Shown here piece after piece: positions 1 through 8,970 of a stretch of 64,000 nt of DNA. The position numbers and the translations under genes were made by a program. Under the pieces are notes generated by a model. It did no database searches. It was not told the origin of the DNA and was given only the letters and a program-made list of their open reading frames with translations. The stretch spans positions 62,001 through 126,000 of the forward strand of contig NZ_MDVC01000002.1 of NCBI RefSeq assembly GCF_002777425.1, written 5' to 3'. How positions within the stretch are numbered: position 1 is the stretch's first letter; every line of letters starts with the position of its first letter. Source of the stretch: Snodgrassella alvi. Its GTDB lineage: Bacteria > Pseudomonadota > Gammaproteobacteria > Burkholderiales > Neisseriaceae.

Positions 1-273
1 AAACAGGCAAAACCATTTTAGTAAATCAAGTGGCTATTTTAAATGATATCTTATGCATCTCAGGCAAGTAACCGGTTTCCTGAGGGGGCTAAAATAAAAT
101 TACAAATTAATAATATTAATTATTAGTTTGTATAATAAATTACTTTTTAATTATATTTAAAGATTAAAGCAATATTGGCGTGGGTGCCATATAAGTAAAG
201 TAATCATGCAATAGGATTCTAATAGAAAAAATCGTAATCCTATTAACTTTTCCATCAGCATGGATTGATCAAT

Positions 274-687
274 TTACTGCTTGGCTGCCTGCTCAAAACG
301 GGCAAAGTTCTGTTTTGCCTGTTGAAGTTTTGCCTTATTCTCATTCAGTTTATTTTGCAGGTCAGTAATTTTGTCACTGTCGCCTTTAGCCTGAGCTTTG
401 TCCAGCTTGCGCTGGGTTTCATTAATTTTATTGGTTAACTTATCGATTTTCTGGGTATATTTCTGCCGCAAATCTTCGTTGCTACAGTTTTGGGCAATAT
501 CGGTTTTCTGGATATTTAGACGATTAATTTGTTTCTGATTATTATTGGCACGAGCATATTGTAATTGCTTCTCAATCTGTTGCTGCTTTTCTTTACAGGT
601 TTGCCAATTGTCATCTGCTATGGCAGGAAATGTGGCTGACAAGGTCAGTGCAAGTAGGGTACCTTTAAGCGTGCGTGAATAATTCAT
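274..687 (-). CDS. DUF1090-family secreted coiled-coil protein
   Basis: Predicted periplasmic protein of 137 residues. The first ~24 residues form a Sec signal peptide (basic MNYSRTLK, a hydrophobic core, then a PAIA cleavage site before DD). The mature part is almost entirely Lys/Gln/Asn/Glu-rich helix with heptad-like spacing, so a coiled coil is expected. It contains only two cysteines, at about residues 31 and 68, which could form a disulfide. This layout matches the DUF1090 family (E. coli YqjC-like), whose biochemical role is not established. It is divergently arranged with the DUF455 gene at 841. An inverted repeat (AATAGGATT at 210-218, AATCCTATT at 236-244) lies just past the stop codon but has no clear U-run. 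The family call is fairly safe; the function is unknown. Confidence 0.75.
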   Translation of the reverse strand: MNYSRTLKGTLLALTLSATFPAIADDNWQTCKEKQQQIEKQLQYARANNNQKQINRLNIQKTDIAQNCSNEDLRQKYTQKIDKLTNKINETQRKLDKAQAKGDSDKITDLQNKLNENKAKLQQAKQNFARFEQAAKQ

Positions 688-840
688 ATATTTATCCTTT
701 TCATGTTAAAGATTTTATATTGTAAAACTATTAGGTGATTTCCACTATATGCAAAGTAAAATCTATCTAAATGATGGTTTATTTTGCTCGTGCAGGCCAT
801 GTATACTGAACTGTAATTTACTTTATGCCTGTTTTTGAAA

Positions 841-1692
841 ATGTCTATTGCTGCCTTGCTGGAATCTGCCTTATTAAGTTGTTTGCCCGATGAAAAATGT
901 GCCCTGAGCAATGCGGCACAACAGTTATGTTTACAAACACCAGCTAATGCATTGCAACGGGATGAAACTGCTGTAATTAAAGATTTTCGTTTTGCTGGCC
1001 ATCCGGTGCGGCCAACGCTGGTGCCGCCAGCCAAAGTCAAAAGTCGCAAGTTTACGACAGCGGAGGGTTATGCAGCCTTATTGCATGCAGTTTGTCACAT
1101 TGAGTTTAATGCAATCAATCTGGCGCTTGATGCTGCCTATCGTTTTCGGCTGTTACCAGAAGAATTTACTCGCGATTGGGTGCGGATTGCTGCCGAAGAA
1201 GCACATCATTTCCAGCTTATGCGGCAGCGTTTACAGGCCTTGGGCTACGATTATGGTGATTTTTCCGCGCATAATCATTTGTGGGATATGGCTTATAAAA
1301 CCGCATTTGATCCACTGTTACGCATGGCTCTGGTGCCCAGAGTACTGGAAGCGCGTGGGCTGGATGTTACTCCGGGAATGCGTACTAAAATAGCGCAAAA
1401 GGGAGATGATGCCACTTGTGCCGTTTTGGATATTATCTATCGCGATGAGGTGGGGCATGTGCAGGTGGGGAATTACTGGTATCAGTATCTATGCAGACTG
1501 CGCGGTTTGGAACCATTGGCTTTATTCCGGCGCTTACTCAGTCGCTATGATTTATTTATTTTTCGTGGCTATGTGAATATTGATGCACGTGAACAGGCCG
1601 GTTTTTCGCGCTTTGAACTGGATATGCTGGAAAATTTTGAGCAAAACCGCCAGTCTAATGTACATAGCTGGCGGCAGGCTCTGCAAAATTAA
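841..1692 (+). CDS. DUF455-family ferritin-like (putative di-iron) protein
   Basis: Protein of 283 residues belonging to the DUF455 ferritin-like family, which is related to the MiaE-type four-helix di-iron fold. Typical ligand-type motifs are visible in order: an E/H pattern in HAVCHIEFNAIN, the EEAHHF cluster, and later RDEVGHVQ. These are the Glu and ExxH positions expected to hold a di-iron centre. A TTG two codons upstream is in frame, but the ATG at 841 was chosen. The gene stands alone between the divergent DUF1090 gene and the convergent znuA. The family is often annotated as a stress or tRNA-modification related oxidase, but no substrate can be inferred here. Confidence 0.8.
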   Translation: MSIAALLESALLSCLPDEKCALSNAAQQLCLQTPANALQRDETAVIKDFRFAGHPVRPTLVPPAKVKSRKFTTAEGYAALLHAVCHIEFNAINLALDAAYRFRLLPEEFTRDWVRIAAEEAHHFQLMRQRLQALGYDYGDFSAHNHLWDMAYKTAFDPLLRMALVPRVLEARGLDVTPGMRTKIAQKGDDATCAVLDIIYRDEVGHVQVGNYWYQYLCRLRGLEPLALFRRLLSRYDLFIFRGYVNIDAREQAGFSRFELDMLENFEQNRQSNVHSWRQALQN

Positions 1693-1749
1693 AAGCAAAC
1701 GCATAAACCAGGCACATAAGTTGATTGGGCTATGCGTTTGTTTGCCCGC

Positions 1750-2637
1750 TTATTTCATGGCAGCACTTAAAGCATTGACATTATAACGGAACATATCAAT
1801 ATAAGTTGCGGCGGGTGCGCCTTTACTCAGTGCATCAGAATACAGGTGGCCGCTAATTCTGGTTTGGGTTTCACTGGCAATCCGCTGTACCATTTTTGGA
1901 TTTTTAATATTTTCAATAAAAATGGCTTTAATATGGTCACGGCGAATCTGATTGATGATTGCTGCTACCTGTCGCGCAGACGGTTCTGCTTCTGTGCTTA
2001 CACCTTGCGGAGCGATGAATTGAATCTGGTAGCGCTTGGCCATATAGGCAAAAGCATCGTGTCCGGTCAGTATTTTACGTTTTTCTGGCGGTACGGCATT
2101 AAACATTTTGCTGGCCCAGGTGTTTAATCCTGCAAGTTGTTGCTGGTAGGCGGTCAGCCGCTGCTGATAGTAGGCTTTACCTTGCGGGTCTACACTAATC
2201 AGGGCATTGGCGATATTACGCGCATACGTTTGCATTAAAACGGGGTCATTCCAGACATGCGGGTCGGTGTGCTGGTGATGATCGTGTCCATCATCAGCCA
2301 TCATCAGTGGCTGAATACCCTGAGTAACGACAAACAGGGGAACACGGCTTTGCTGGGCAGCACGTTGTAAAGACAAAGGTTCCAGTCCCAAACCATTCAG
2401 CAAAATCAGTTTGGCCGTACGCATTTGACGCAAATCCCTGCTTACCAACTGATACATGTGTGCATCCTGATCGGTACCAATCAGGCTGTGTACCTGAACA
2501 CGTTCGCCACCAATTTGCTGAGTAACATCACCCAGAATACTGAAGCTGGTAATAACAGGTATAGGTGCGGCATAAATCATGCGGGCAAAGCCCGTCAGAC
2601 ATAAGGTTAACAGGCAGATAAAAAAGCCACGTTTCAT
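1750..2637 (-). CDS. znuA: Zinc ABC transporter, periplasmic solute-binding protein (ZnuA-like)
   Basis: Cluster A-I metal-binding protein of 295 residues that captures Zn(II) in the periplasm and hands it to the ZnuB permease. A signal peptide occupies about residues 1-23. Expected metal ligands are visible: His in QDAHMYQ (~60), His in DPHVWND (~138) and His in TGHDAFAY. A short acidic, His-rich loop (DDGHDHHQHTD, ~125-135) precedes DPHVW; such loops are typical of zinc rather than manganese binders. The upstream ATG of the open frame is rejected because the ATG at 2637 has an AGGAG Shine-Dalgarno at good spacing and starts the signal peptide. It is the last gene of a znuC-znuB-znuA operon controlled by a Zur-like box at 4423-4441. 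Confidence 0.9.
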   Translation of the reverse strand: MKRGFFICLLTLCLTGFARMIYAAPIPVITSFSILGDVTQQIGGERVQVHSLIGTDQDAHMYQLVSRDLRQMRTAKLILLNGLGLEPLSLQRAAQQSRVPLFVVTQGIQPLMMADDGHDHHQHTDPHVWNDPVLMQTYARNIANALISVDPQGKAYYQQRLTAYQQQLAGLNTWASKMFNAVPPEKRKILTGHDAFAYMAKRYQIQFIAPQGVSTEAEPSARQVAAIINQIRRDHIKAIFIENIKNPKMVQRIASETQTRISGHLYSDALSKGAPAATYIDMFRYNVNALSAAMK

Positions 2638-2681
2638 TAGCACATCTCCTAAAATGGGTTTATGAATCAGTAATCTGTTTT

Positions 2682-3557
2682 TCAGGCAACATGATGGCGC
2701 TGGCGTCTGTATAAACGCCATAATATACCGCTCTCACTGCCAATAAATAACGACAAAATATAGACAAAGCCACAGCACAGAATAATGGCGGGGCCAGAAG
2801 GTAAATCAATATAGTAAGACAATAACAGGCCTACATAGCCGCACACCACTGCAATAGCAGCAGCTATGGTCATGATGCCGCCCATGGTTTTATGCCATAA
2901 ACGCGCACTGATAGCGGGTAACATCATTAAACCTACGGACATCAGTGTGCCTAAAGCCTGAAAACCAGATACCAGATTCAATACGACAAGTACCAGGAAT
3001 ATAATATGCCACAGTGTACCCTTACCATTTACAGAGCGTAAAAACAAAGGGTCGATACTTTCAAGCATCAGTGGTCTATAGATAACGGCCAGTACCAGCA
3101 TGGTTATACTGCTGACAACTGCGACTAATGTTAGTGCCGCACGGTCTACTGAAAGTATGGATCCAAACAATAAATTAAGTAAATCTACGCTATTACCACC
3201 TCTACTCACCAAGACCACCCCAAGTGCCAGACAGGTGAGAAAAAAAGCGGCAAAACTGGCATCCTCGCGCACATTGGCAAAGCGGCTGGCCAGCCCCGCC
3301 AGCAAAGCCATCAGCAGGCCGGCTATAAAGCCGCCTATGCTCATTGCAGGCAGGCTCAAACCTGCGAGCATATAGCCTACCGCGGCGCCCGGTAAAATGG
3401 CATGTCCCAGTGCATCACCCACCAGACTCATGCGACGCATCATCAGAAAAACACCTACGGGTGCGGTTCCCAGTGCCAGAAATACAATCGAACACAGGGC
3501 AAAACGCATGAAATCGTAATCAGCAAAAGGCTCTAGAAGAAAATGGGCAATATTCAT
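2682..3557 (-). CDS. znuB: Zinc ABC transporter permease (ZnuB-like)
   Basis: ABC-3 family inner-membrane permease of 291 residues with about eight hydrophobic segments. The family coupling region, DALGHAILPGAAVGYML, is present near the N-terminus. It forms the Zn(II) channel with ZnuC and ZnuA. The ATG at 3557 was chosen over an in-frame start 33 bases upstream because it gives a normal family N-terminus (MNIAHFLLEPF) and begins only a few bases beyond the znuC stop. Such tight packing implies translational coupling. Substrate is assigned from the Zur box and the His loop of the neighbouring ZnuA. A manganese transporter of the same superfamily is the main alternative. Confidence 0.88.
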   Translation of the reverse strand: MNIAHFLLEPFADYDFMRFALCSIVFLALGTAPVGVFLMMRRMSLVGDALGHAILPGAAVGYMLAGLSLPAMSIGGFIAGLLMALLAGLASRFANVREDASFAAFFLTCLALGVVLVSRGGNSVDLLNLLFGSILSVDRAALTLVAVVSSITMLVLAVIYRPLMLESIDPLFLRSVNGKGTLWHIIFLVLVVLNLVSGFQALGTLMSVGLMMLPAISARLWHKTMGGIMTIAAAIAVVCGYVGLLLSYYIDLPSGPAIILCCGFVYILSLFIGSESGILWRLYRRQRHHVA

Positions 3558-3561
3558 TGAT

Positions 3562-4290
3562 TTACCTGTCACACCACTGGTTTTGTTCATATTGCTGCAT
3601 GGCTTCTTTTGCCTGTTGCAGATATTGATCCGTTAATACGCTGTCAGTTTTCCCTGCGGCAATTTTTTCACGTGCAATCAGCAGGGTATTAGGAAAATAG
3701 GCTTGTACCTGTTCGTAATCATGCAAAACGGTAATTACGGTACACTGGTGTTGTTGCTGGTGTGCCTTGAGAATATCCAGCAAAGCAAAAGTAGTAGCGG
3801 CGTCTACGGCATTAAATGGCTCATCCAATAACAATACTTTGGCATTCTGAATCAGCATGCGCGCCAGTAATACACGCTGAAACTGGCCATTGGATAACTG
3901 GGCAATGCTGCGTTCCTTATATTGCAGCATGCCTACCTGATTTAAAACATCAAGAATACGTTGATGCATGCTTGCGGAGACAGCGGAAAAAAAACCGGTC
4001 TCATACCACAAACCCATCGCTACGAGCTCAAATACACTCATTGGCTGGCTGCGATCAATGTCGGATTGTTGCGGCAGATAGGCAATATCAGATCGTTGCA
4101 ATTGTGGCCAGCGAATCTGGCCGCTATCAAGGCGAACAAGATGCATGATGGCTTTCAGCAGTGTCGATTTACCCGCACCATTAGGGCCGAATATTGCCCA
4201 CATTTCATTAGAATTAAAATCGATACTGATATGGTGGATAGCTGGCCGGTGTCGATAGCTAACGGTAACATTGTCAACCTGAATACTCAT
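3562..4290 (-). CDS. znuC: Zinc ABC transporter ATP-binding protein (ZnuC-like)
   Basis: ABC ATPase of 242 residues that powers zinc import. It has a Walker A (GPNGAGKST, ~residues 34-42), a signature motif in the variant form LSNGQ, a Walker B (VLLLDEP) and an H-loop (TVLHD). It is the first gene of the znuCBA operon. The ATG at 4290 was preferred over an in-frame start 33 bases upstream because it gives the family N-terminus MSIQVDNV. The ~150-bp leader contains a Zur-like palindrome. Function as the motor of a metal importer is firm; zinc as substrate rests on regulation and on ZnuA. Confidence 0.88.
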   Translation of the reverse strand: MSIQVDNVTVSYRHRPAIHHISIDFNSNEMWAIFGPNGAGKSTLLKAIMHLVRLDSGQIRWPQLQRSDIAYLPQQSDIDRSQPMSVFELVAMGLWYETGFFSAVSASMHQRILDVLNQVGMLQYKERSIAQLSNGQFQRVLLARMLIQNAKVLLLDEPFNAVDAATTFALLDILKAHQQQHQCTVITVLHDYEQVQAYFPNTLLIAREKIAAGKTDSVLTDQYLQQAKEAMQQYEQNQWCDR

Positions 4291-4422
4291 GATGCGCACA
4301 CTGCCCAAGCATACATCAACCACAGCAATCCCAGAATCACGCTCACCCAGGATAAGCGTTTACCCACTCCACACAGCAAAAGAGAAAACATATTATGCCT
4401 TTACCGATTCAGCCTGATAATA

Positions 4423-4441
4423 AATGTTACTATATAACATT
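4423..4441. promoter_or_regulatory. Zur-box-like operator of znuCBA
   Basis: Perfect 7-bp arms AATGTTA and TAACATT flank a 5-bp centre (CTATA). The core TGTTACTATATAACA matches the neisserial Zur consensus TGTTATDWHATAACA at 14 of 15 positions. It lies about 133-151 bp upstream of the znuC start. A degenerate second copy with an exact right half (ATAACA) sits at 4449-4463. Repression by zinc-loaded Zur is inferred from the motif and the downstream genes. Confidence 0.8.
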
Positions 4442-4490
4442 ACAGTAATGATACCCTATAACATTAGAGCTGTGCAAAATGTTATTATGC

Positions 4491-6056
4491 TTAAATCGAT
4501 AACTGGAAAGACTGATGGTGCGTCAGTGATCTAATGGGCAGGCGGTTAGGGTGGAGCGCCTGTTGCAGCCGAACCGACAATGGCGATGGCAGGCCAAGCA
4601 TAGTGGCGGCTATGGCTTCTGCACATAGGGGAGCAGTTACCAGCCCGCGGCTGCCATGAGCTGTATTGATAAATATACCCGGCTGCCATGGACAGGGTTG
4701 AGTAAGCGGGTAGTTTTTGTCCAGACGTAATTGGGCATACTGTGTCAGCATGGCAAAAGTATCACCAACAGGCCCTACCACCGGTAAATGGTCGAAAGCA
4801 TCACAGCGTATTGCTGCATGTCCCTGGGGGCTGGTATTTGGACATAAATCTGCGGCCAGATGTGGCAGCCATTGGCGTAATTGTTGCCAGTTAAGATTTT
4901 CATCCTCGGCAGACAAATTATCATCAGTCTGGTTAGGATGGAATGTAGCGCCAAAGCAAAGTTTATCTTGCCATGCTGGTGTGATATAGCTATTGCCACT
5001 CAGTGCACACTTTAGATGGGTTGCTTCTGAACGCATGCTGGCAGTGGTTGTCTGCCCGCGTATCTTATGCAGTGGCCAGCCAGCAACTGGATACAGGGAA
5101 TTACTCTCGGCACCGGCACAAATCACAATATGAGATGCATCAAGATAAAACGATTTTTGCTGGTGCTGACAGGTGATCTGCCATAAGTCATTCTGGCGGG
5201 AAATCGTATTTACTTTAGTAGCCGTTAACACCTGTATCAGCGGATGTCTGAGTAAAACCTGAATCAAGCTAAATGGGTTAATCGCAGCACCATACGGCCA
5301 CCATAGGCCACTATATGGCACATCTATACCAGCAATCTGGCCTGCCTCTGCTTTTGTAACAGTCTGAAAGAGTGCGCTCTGAGGATTTTGCTGTGCCAGC
5401 AAAGTGTTACGCTTCTCTTCGGTGGCGTTGTAATCCAGATGAATAACACCACAATCCAGCCAGCCTTGTCTGGCAGGCAGGCAATTCCTGAGGAGCGCAT
5501 GGCTGTAGCCATAACCAGCCAGTAACAATTCTGTTTGTACAGTTGCATGCGCTGAAATTTTTGCATACAACAGGCCAAGATGATTGCCTGATGCTGCACT
5601 GGCAATTGCATGCTGCTCAATTACTGTTACCGCTATACCACGTTTTGCCAGCGCAAAAGCGGTGGCTGCTCCGGCGATACCCGCACCAATAACCACTACA
5701 GATTTAATCGGTAGTGGTGCCGGCAAGGTAAGCCAGGGCTTGTAAATGAATTTGGAATATAGCGGTGTAGGGCAGGCCATACCGGGATTAAACTGCACCC
5801 ATTGCTCGTATACCTGTGGCTGAATAAGCGTAAATTTACCAGCATCATGAAAGGGATAGCTGAAAACGGGTTGCTGCTGCCAGAATACTTTTGCTTCAAG
5901 CCATTGCTGCACAATAGTCTGGCCGGCTGATGATTCTGCAAGCAAAGATTCTGGCCACTTTTCGGCAACAATCACTAGCTCTACTTGCTCATCATTGCCT
6001 AGCTGCTGGGCTAACTCATCTGGCTGTGGCCATCCATGAAAAACGTAAATGCTCAT
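4491..6056 (-). CDS. mnmC: FAD-dependent cmnm5s2U34 oxidoreductase (MnmC, oxidoreductase part)
   Basis: Protein of 521 residues resembling the C-terminal (MnmC1) half of MnmC, which removes the carboxymethyl group from cmnm5(s2)U34 in the wobble position of certain tRNAs using FAD. The dinucleotide-binding motif GAGIAGAATAFALA starts near residue 123, followed by the acidic end of strand 2 (VIEQ) and the family segment ASAASGNHLGLLY. A late FAD-binding element (NTAHGSRGLV) is also present. The first ~110 residues do not show the SAM-binding motif of the bifunctional enzyme's N-terminal methyltransferase domain, so that activity appears missing or replaced here. The start overlaps the stop of the AsmA-like gene by four bases, so they are probably co-transcribed. 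Confidence 0.75.
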   Translation of the reverse strand: MSIYVFHGWPQPDELAQQLGNDEQVELVIVAEKWPESLLAESSAGQTIVQQWLEAKVFWQQQPVFSYPFHDAGKFTLIQPQVYEQWVQFNPGMACPTPLYSKFIYKPWLTLPAPLPIKSVVVIGAGIAGAATAFALAKRGIAVTVIEQHAIASAASGNHLGLLYAKISAHATVQTELLLAGYGYSHALLRNCLPARQGWLDCGVIHLDYNATEEKRNTLLAQQNPQSALFQTVTKAEAGQIAGIDVPYSGLWWPYGAAINPFSLIQVLLRHPLIQVLTATKVNTISRQNDLWQITCQHQQKSFYLDASHIVICAGAESNSLYPVAGWPLHKIRGQTTTASMRSEATHLKCALSGNSYITPAWQDKLCFGATFHPNQTDDNLSAEDENLNWQQLRQWLPHLAADLCPNTSPQGHAAIRCDAFDHLPVVGPVGDTFAMLTQYAQLRLDKNYPLTQPCPWQPGIFINTAHGSRGLVTAPLCAEAIAATMLGLPSPLSVRLQQALHPNRLPIRSLTHHQSFQLSI

Positions 6057-8215
6057 GGCTGGTGCGCTGGTTCATGGTTTTCAGATGATGCAGTGCTTCC
6101 CTGATTCAGCCATAACCATTGCTGCTGTAATGTTTGCCGTAAACTGTCCTGCTTTTGCTGCGATGTATGCAAGCCAGCAGTCAAGCGCTGATAGTCAATG
6201 GTGAAGGCTGGTCGGGTAAATGAGCCATTGATACGTAATGGCAACAGATTTTGCTGTTTCGCCCGTCGGGTAGCAATCAGTACGTTGTAATCCATCTGCT
6301 GTTGCAGCCACTTAACACTGCCTGTACCTTTAATATCAAAATTATCGGCATGCAATTCGATACGACTGTTTTTGGTATATCCATTATTTAATGGAATAGC
6401 CAGCCGGATAAAGCGAAACGGCGTCTGACTGGTTTCGTTATAGGCCACTGTAGTCTGGTTATCGCTGTTTTGCAGAATATTATTGATATCAATACCATTC
6501 CAGACACCCTGATTAATCTGGATGTGTGCCTGCCCGCTTAGGCTGGACAACCATTGCTGGCGGCTAATGCCAACACCATAGAAATCAATATCTGCATCGC
6601 CCTTGCCATCCAGATTATGCAAACCAAATGTATCCTGTAGGAAAGACTTCATTTGCACACGATTTGCGTGTTGCTGCACTTTCCAAGTTAATGGATTGGT
6701 ATTACTTACCTGCAACATACCATTACTGCTACCACCATATATTTGCAGACTGATTGGGTTCAGCGTGAAAGTACGTGCATCTAAGGCTAGTTGGGTTTTA
6801 AACTGATTCAGTTGCACCGTAGGTGTGAGGATGGAGTCGATAGCCAGTTGTGTATTAACTGAATTGTTTCTGAACCAGCGAAGCCAGAGTTGTTGCCAGT
6901 CGGCTGATAGCAGATCTGTAGTCGTTTCTAAGTAAGGGCGTAAATTCAACTGCACAAGATGAATATTGCCGCTTATTTTCCCCAAATGCCGGTCTGTCTG
7001 ATAATCCAGTGCAATGTTTATAGGCTGATTATCAAACTGACCTTGCAGATTGAGTTGGCCATTACCGGCATCATCACCCTGTACGGTACCTGATAAATCA
7101 CTGATAAAACGTGAATTGGGCAGTGCATCTACTGTATCCTGATGGCTGTTAATCGAAAAATTATCAATTTTCCAGTGACGCATATCCAGCCAGGATAACT
7201 GCCCCCTGAGGGTCAGCGCGGTCTGATATAAATGACTTTGCCAGCCACTATCGATTTGAAACTGGGGTAGAGACCAATGATTCTGCAACCAGCTGGTATT
7301 GCTGGCAGATAATGTTGCATTAATCTCATTGTCGCCAATCTGTGCAGTGGCTACACCATTTAACTGCGGTAAAAACAGTTTAGCCCAGCCTACCTGCCAG
7401 TTTTGGCCGTTACCAGTAACATGTAACTTATTACGTTGGCTGTGCCACTGCCATTGCACGGCCGATGTCTGGAATAACTGCTGTTGTGGCAGCCAGCGAG
7501 CATCAAAATGCCACTGGCCATTACTGTCACCCAAAGTGGGCAAGCTGGTTTTTACGTCGAGTTTAACATCCTGCCATTGCATGACTGCATCAGGATGGAA
7601 TACAGCGCTAAGCTGGCATTGCGTGGTTTGCATACCTTCACCACTTAACACCCCGTTTAGCTGAAGCATGCTGGTGCTGCCAAGATTTTGCCACCTTAAA
7701 TTGAACTGATTAATCTGTTGCAGATTAATCCCATCATGAATGCGAAAACTGGCATTATCCAGAATCAGACGATTAATCTGAAGCTTCTTACCTTTATGTG
7801 ACTTTTGCCATAAATCAACCAGATTCCAGTGCCCTTGACTATTTCGAATCAGATTAATATCTGTATCCATTAGCTGCAACTTTTCAATAGTCAGACGGCC
7901 AAACAGACTCTGCCAGCCCAGACCGATTTTCATATTATCAATATTGATATCATCTGTTTTGGTGGCTTTATTTTGAATGTGTACCTGATGCAAGGTTACA
8001 GTTGGGCGTGGAAATATTGAACGGCTGATATCCGGGTCAAAAACAACCTGACGGCCGCTCTCAGCCACGAGTGCATTAGCGCGCTTATTAATTTCTTCTG
8101 CATTAAACAAATAATGTAGCACAGCCATATCGATGGCCAAGAGCAAAAAGATGCCCAGACAGCTAAATACCATCAATTTCAGCCAGAATTTGCCTGAATG
8201 CAATAAGGAAATCAT
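6053..8215 (-). CDS. AsmA-family inner-membrane/periplasmic protein
   Basis: Protein of 720 residues with one N-terminal membrane helix (roughly 12-34, LMVFSCLGIFLLLAIDMAVL). A long periplasmic part follows, rich in alternating beta pattern with many Gln, Trp and Asn, as in AsmA/bridge-like lipid transport family proteins. The C-terminal region (IDFYGVGIS, QINQGVWNGIDINN, GTGSVKW) is the conserved AsmA block. Family members are thought to affect phospholipid movement to the outer membrane or outer-membrane protein assembly. It is the first gene of a two-gene unit with mnmC (ATGA overlap). Family is confident; the specific role is not. Confidence 0.8.
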   Translation of the reverse strand: MISLLHSGKFWLKLMVFSCLGIFLLLAIDMAVLHYLFNAEEINKRANALVAESGRQVVFDPDISRSIFPRPTVTLHQVHIQNKATKTDDINIDNMKIGLGWQSLFGRLTIEKLQLMDTDINLIRNSQGHWNLVDLWQKSHKGKKLQINRLILDNASFRIHDGINLQQINQFNLRWQNLGSTSMLQLNGVLSGEGMQTTQCQLSAVFHPDAVMQWQDVKLDVKTSLPTLGDSNGQWHFDARWLPQQQLFQTSAVQWQWHSQRNKLHVTGNGQNWQVGWAKLFLPQLNGVATAQIGDNEINATLSASNTSWLQNHWSLPQFQIDSGWQSHLYQTALTLRGQLSWLDMRHWKIDNFSINSHQDTVDALPNSRFISDLSGTVQGDDAGNGQLNLQGQFDNQPINIALDYQTDRHLGKISGNIHLVQLNLRPYLETTTDLLSADWQQLWLRWFRNNSVNTQLAIDSILTPTVQLNQFKTQLALDARTFTLNPISLQIYGGSSNGMLQVSNTNPLTWKVQQHANRVQMKSFLQDTFGLHNLDGKGDADIDFYGVGISRQQWLSSLSGQAHIQINQGVWNGIDINNILQNSDNQTTVAYNETSQTPFRFIRLAIPLNNGYTKNSRIELHADNFDIKGTGSVKWLQQQMDYNVLIATRRAKQQNLLPLRINGSFTRPAFTIDYQRLTAGLHTSQQKQDSLRQTLQQQWLWLNQGSTASSENHEPAHQP

Positions 8216-8382
8216 AAATAGTTAAAATTAAATTATTTTCAAAAAGCAGTAATCTGCCTGCTATGAGACTATATATTTGAGAAATATCTATTACTGACAG
8301 CAAATATAATCGACACTGAAAACACAGCACTGATTATACAAATAGTTACATAGAATTACCTGAGTAAATTCAGGTTTGGAAT

Positions 8383-8425
8383 TTAAGTTAGCCAATTCAA
8401 TTATCCAGCTGGCAGGCTAACTTAA
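8383..8425 (-). terminator. Inverted repeat at end of PCu(A)C gene (possible terminator)
   Basis: Perfect 11-bp arms, TTAAGTTAGCC at 8383-8393 and GGCTAACTTAA at 8415-8425, with a 21-nt loop. The right arm contains the stop codon of the copper chaperone gene. Neither strand shows a good U-run, so it may be an RNA 3'-end stabilising hairpin rather than an efficient terminator. The rest of the 206-bp gap up to the AsmA gene holds only a small hairpin (ACCTGA/TCAGGT) near 8358-8374. Confidence 0.45.
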
Positions 8426-8895
8426 TGATGCATATGCGAATGTTCTGGCATGGCCGCATCTGTCTTAGTGGCCGGTGCGACACTAACTGGCACATTAAGG
8501 GTAATCGGTTTGGCATGGCGAAAGGTCAGGCGCACAGGAATGGTAGTCCCTTTTGTCAGTGGTTTTTTCAAACCCATCAACATAATATGCATTTTACCCG
8601 GCTGTAGCTGGGTTACCTGTCCAGCAGGCAAGGGCAGTCCATGTGCTAGCGGGCGCATCTTCATCACACCGTTTACCTCAATAGTTTCATGTACTTCACT
8701 GGACATTGCTACCGGTGTGGATGCACTCAGCAATACATCATCTTTACCAGAATGATTGTCCAAATCCATAAATACACCGCTGGAAGACATACCGGGTACG
8801 CTGAATCGTGCCCATGCATTATTGGCTACAATACCTTGTGCTAATACCAGACCTGCATATGAAGCTAACAAAGTGGTAAACAGAACTTTTTTCAT
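8422..8895 (-). CDS. Periplasmic copper chaperone PCu(A)C family protein
   Basis: Protein of 157 residues with a Sec signal peptide (MKKVLFTTLLASYAGLVLAQ). The single domain carries the PCu(A)C copper site: Met and His in AMSSEVHETI, Met in GVMKMRPL, and the His/Met pair in PGKMHIMLMGL. A His/Met-rich tail (MPEHSHMHH) probably adds a low-affinity copper site. Such proteins deliver Cu(I) to cytochrome oxidase assembly in the periplasm. No ScoI/SenC partner lies next to it in this window. The ATG at 8895 was chosen because it opens the signal peptide; the longer frame adds 23 residues of non-signal sequence. Confidence 0.88.
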   Translation of the reverse strand: MKKVLFTTLLASYAGLVLAQGIVANNAWARFSVPGMSSSGVFMDLDNHSGKDDVLLSASTPVAMSSEVHETIEVNGVMKMRPLAHGLPLPAGQVTQLQPGKMHIMLMGLKKPLTKGTTIPVRLTFRHAKPITLNVPVSVAPATKTDAAMPEHSHMHH

Positions 8896-8970
8896 GACTA
8901 TTACCCCTATCAAAGACAGATATAAAATCTGGTGGTAGCGGTTTAACCGCATAAACCACCACAAAATATA

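Noticed and set aside
684-1049. Minus-strand frame of 121 codons opposite the DUF455 gene
   Set aside because: It lies over a clearly coding ferritin-like gene, has Cys-rich random composition and no family features; it is a shadow.
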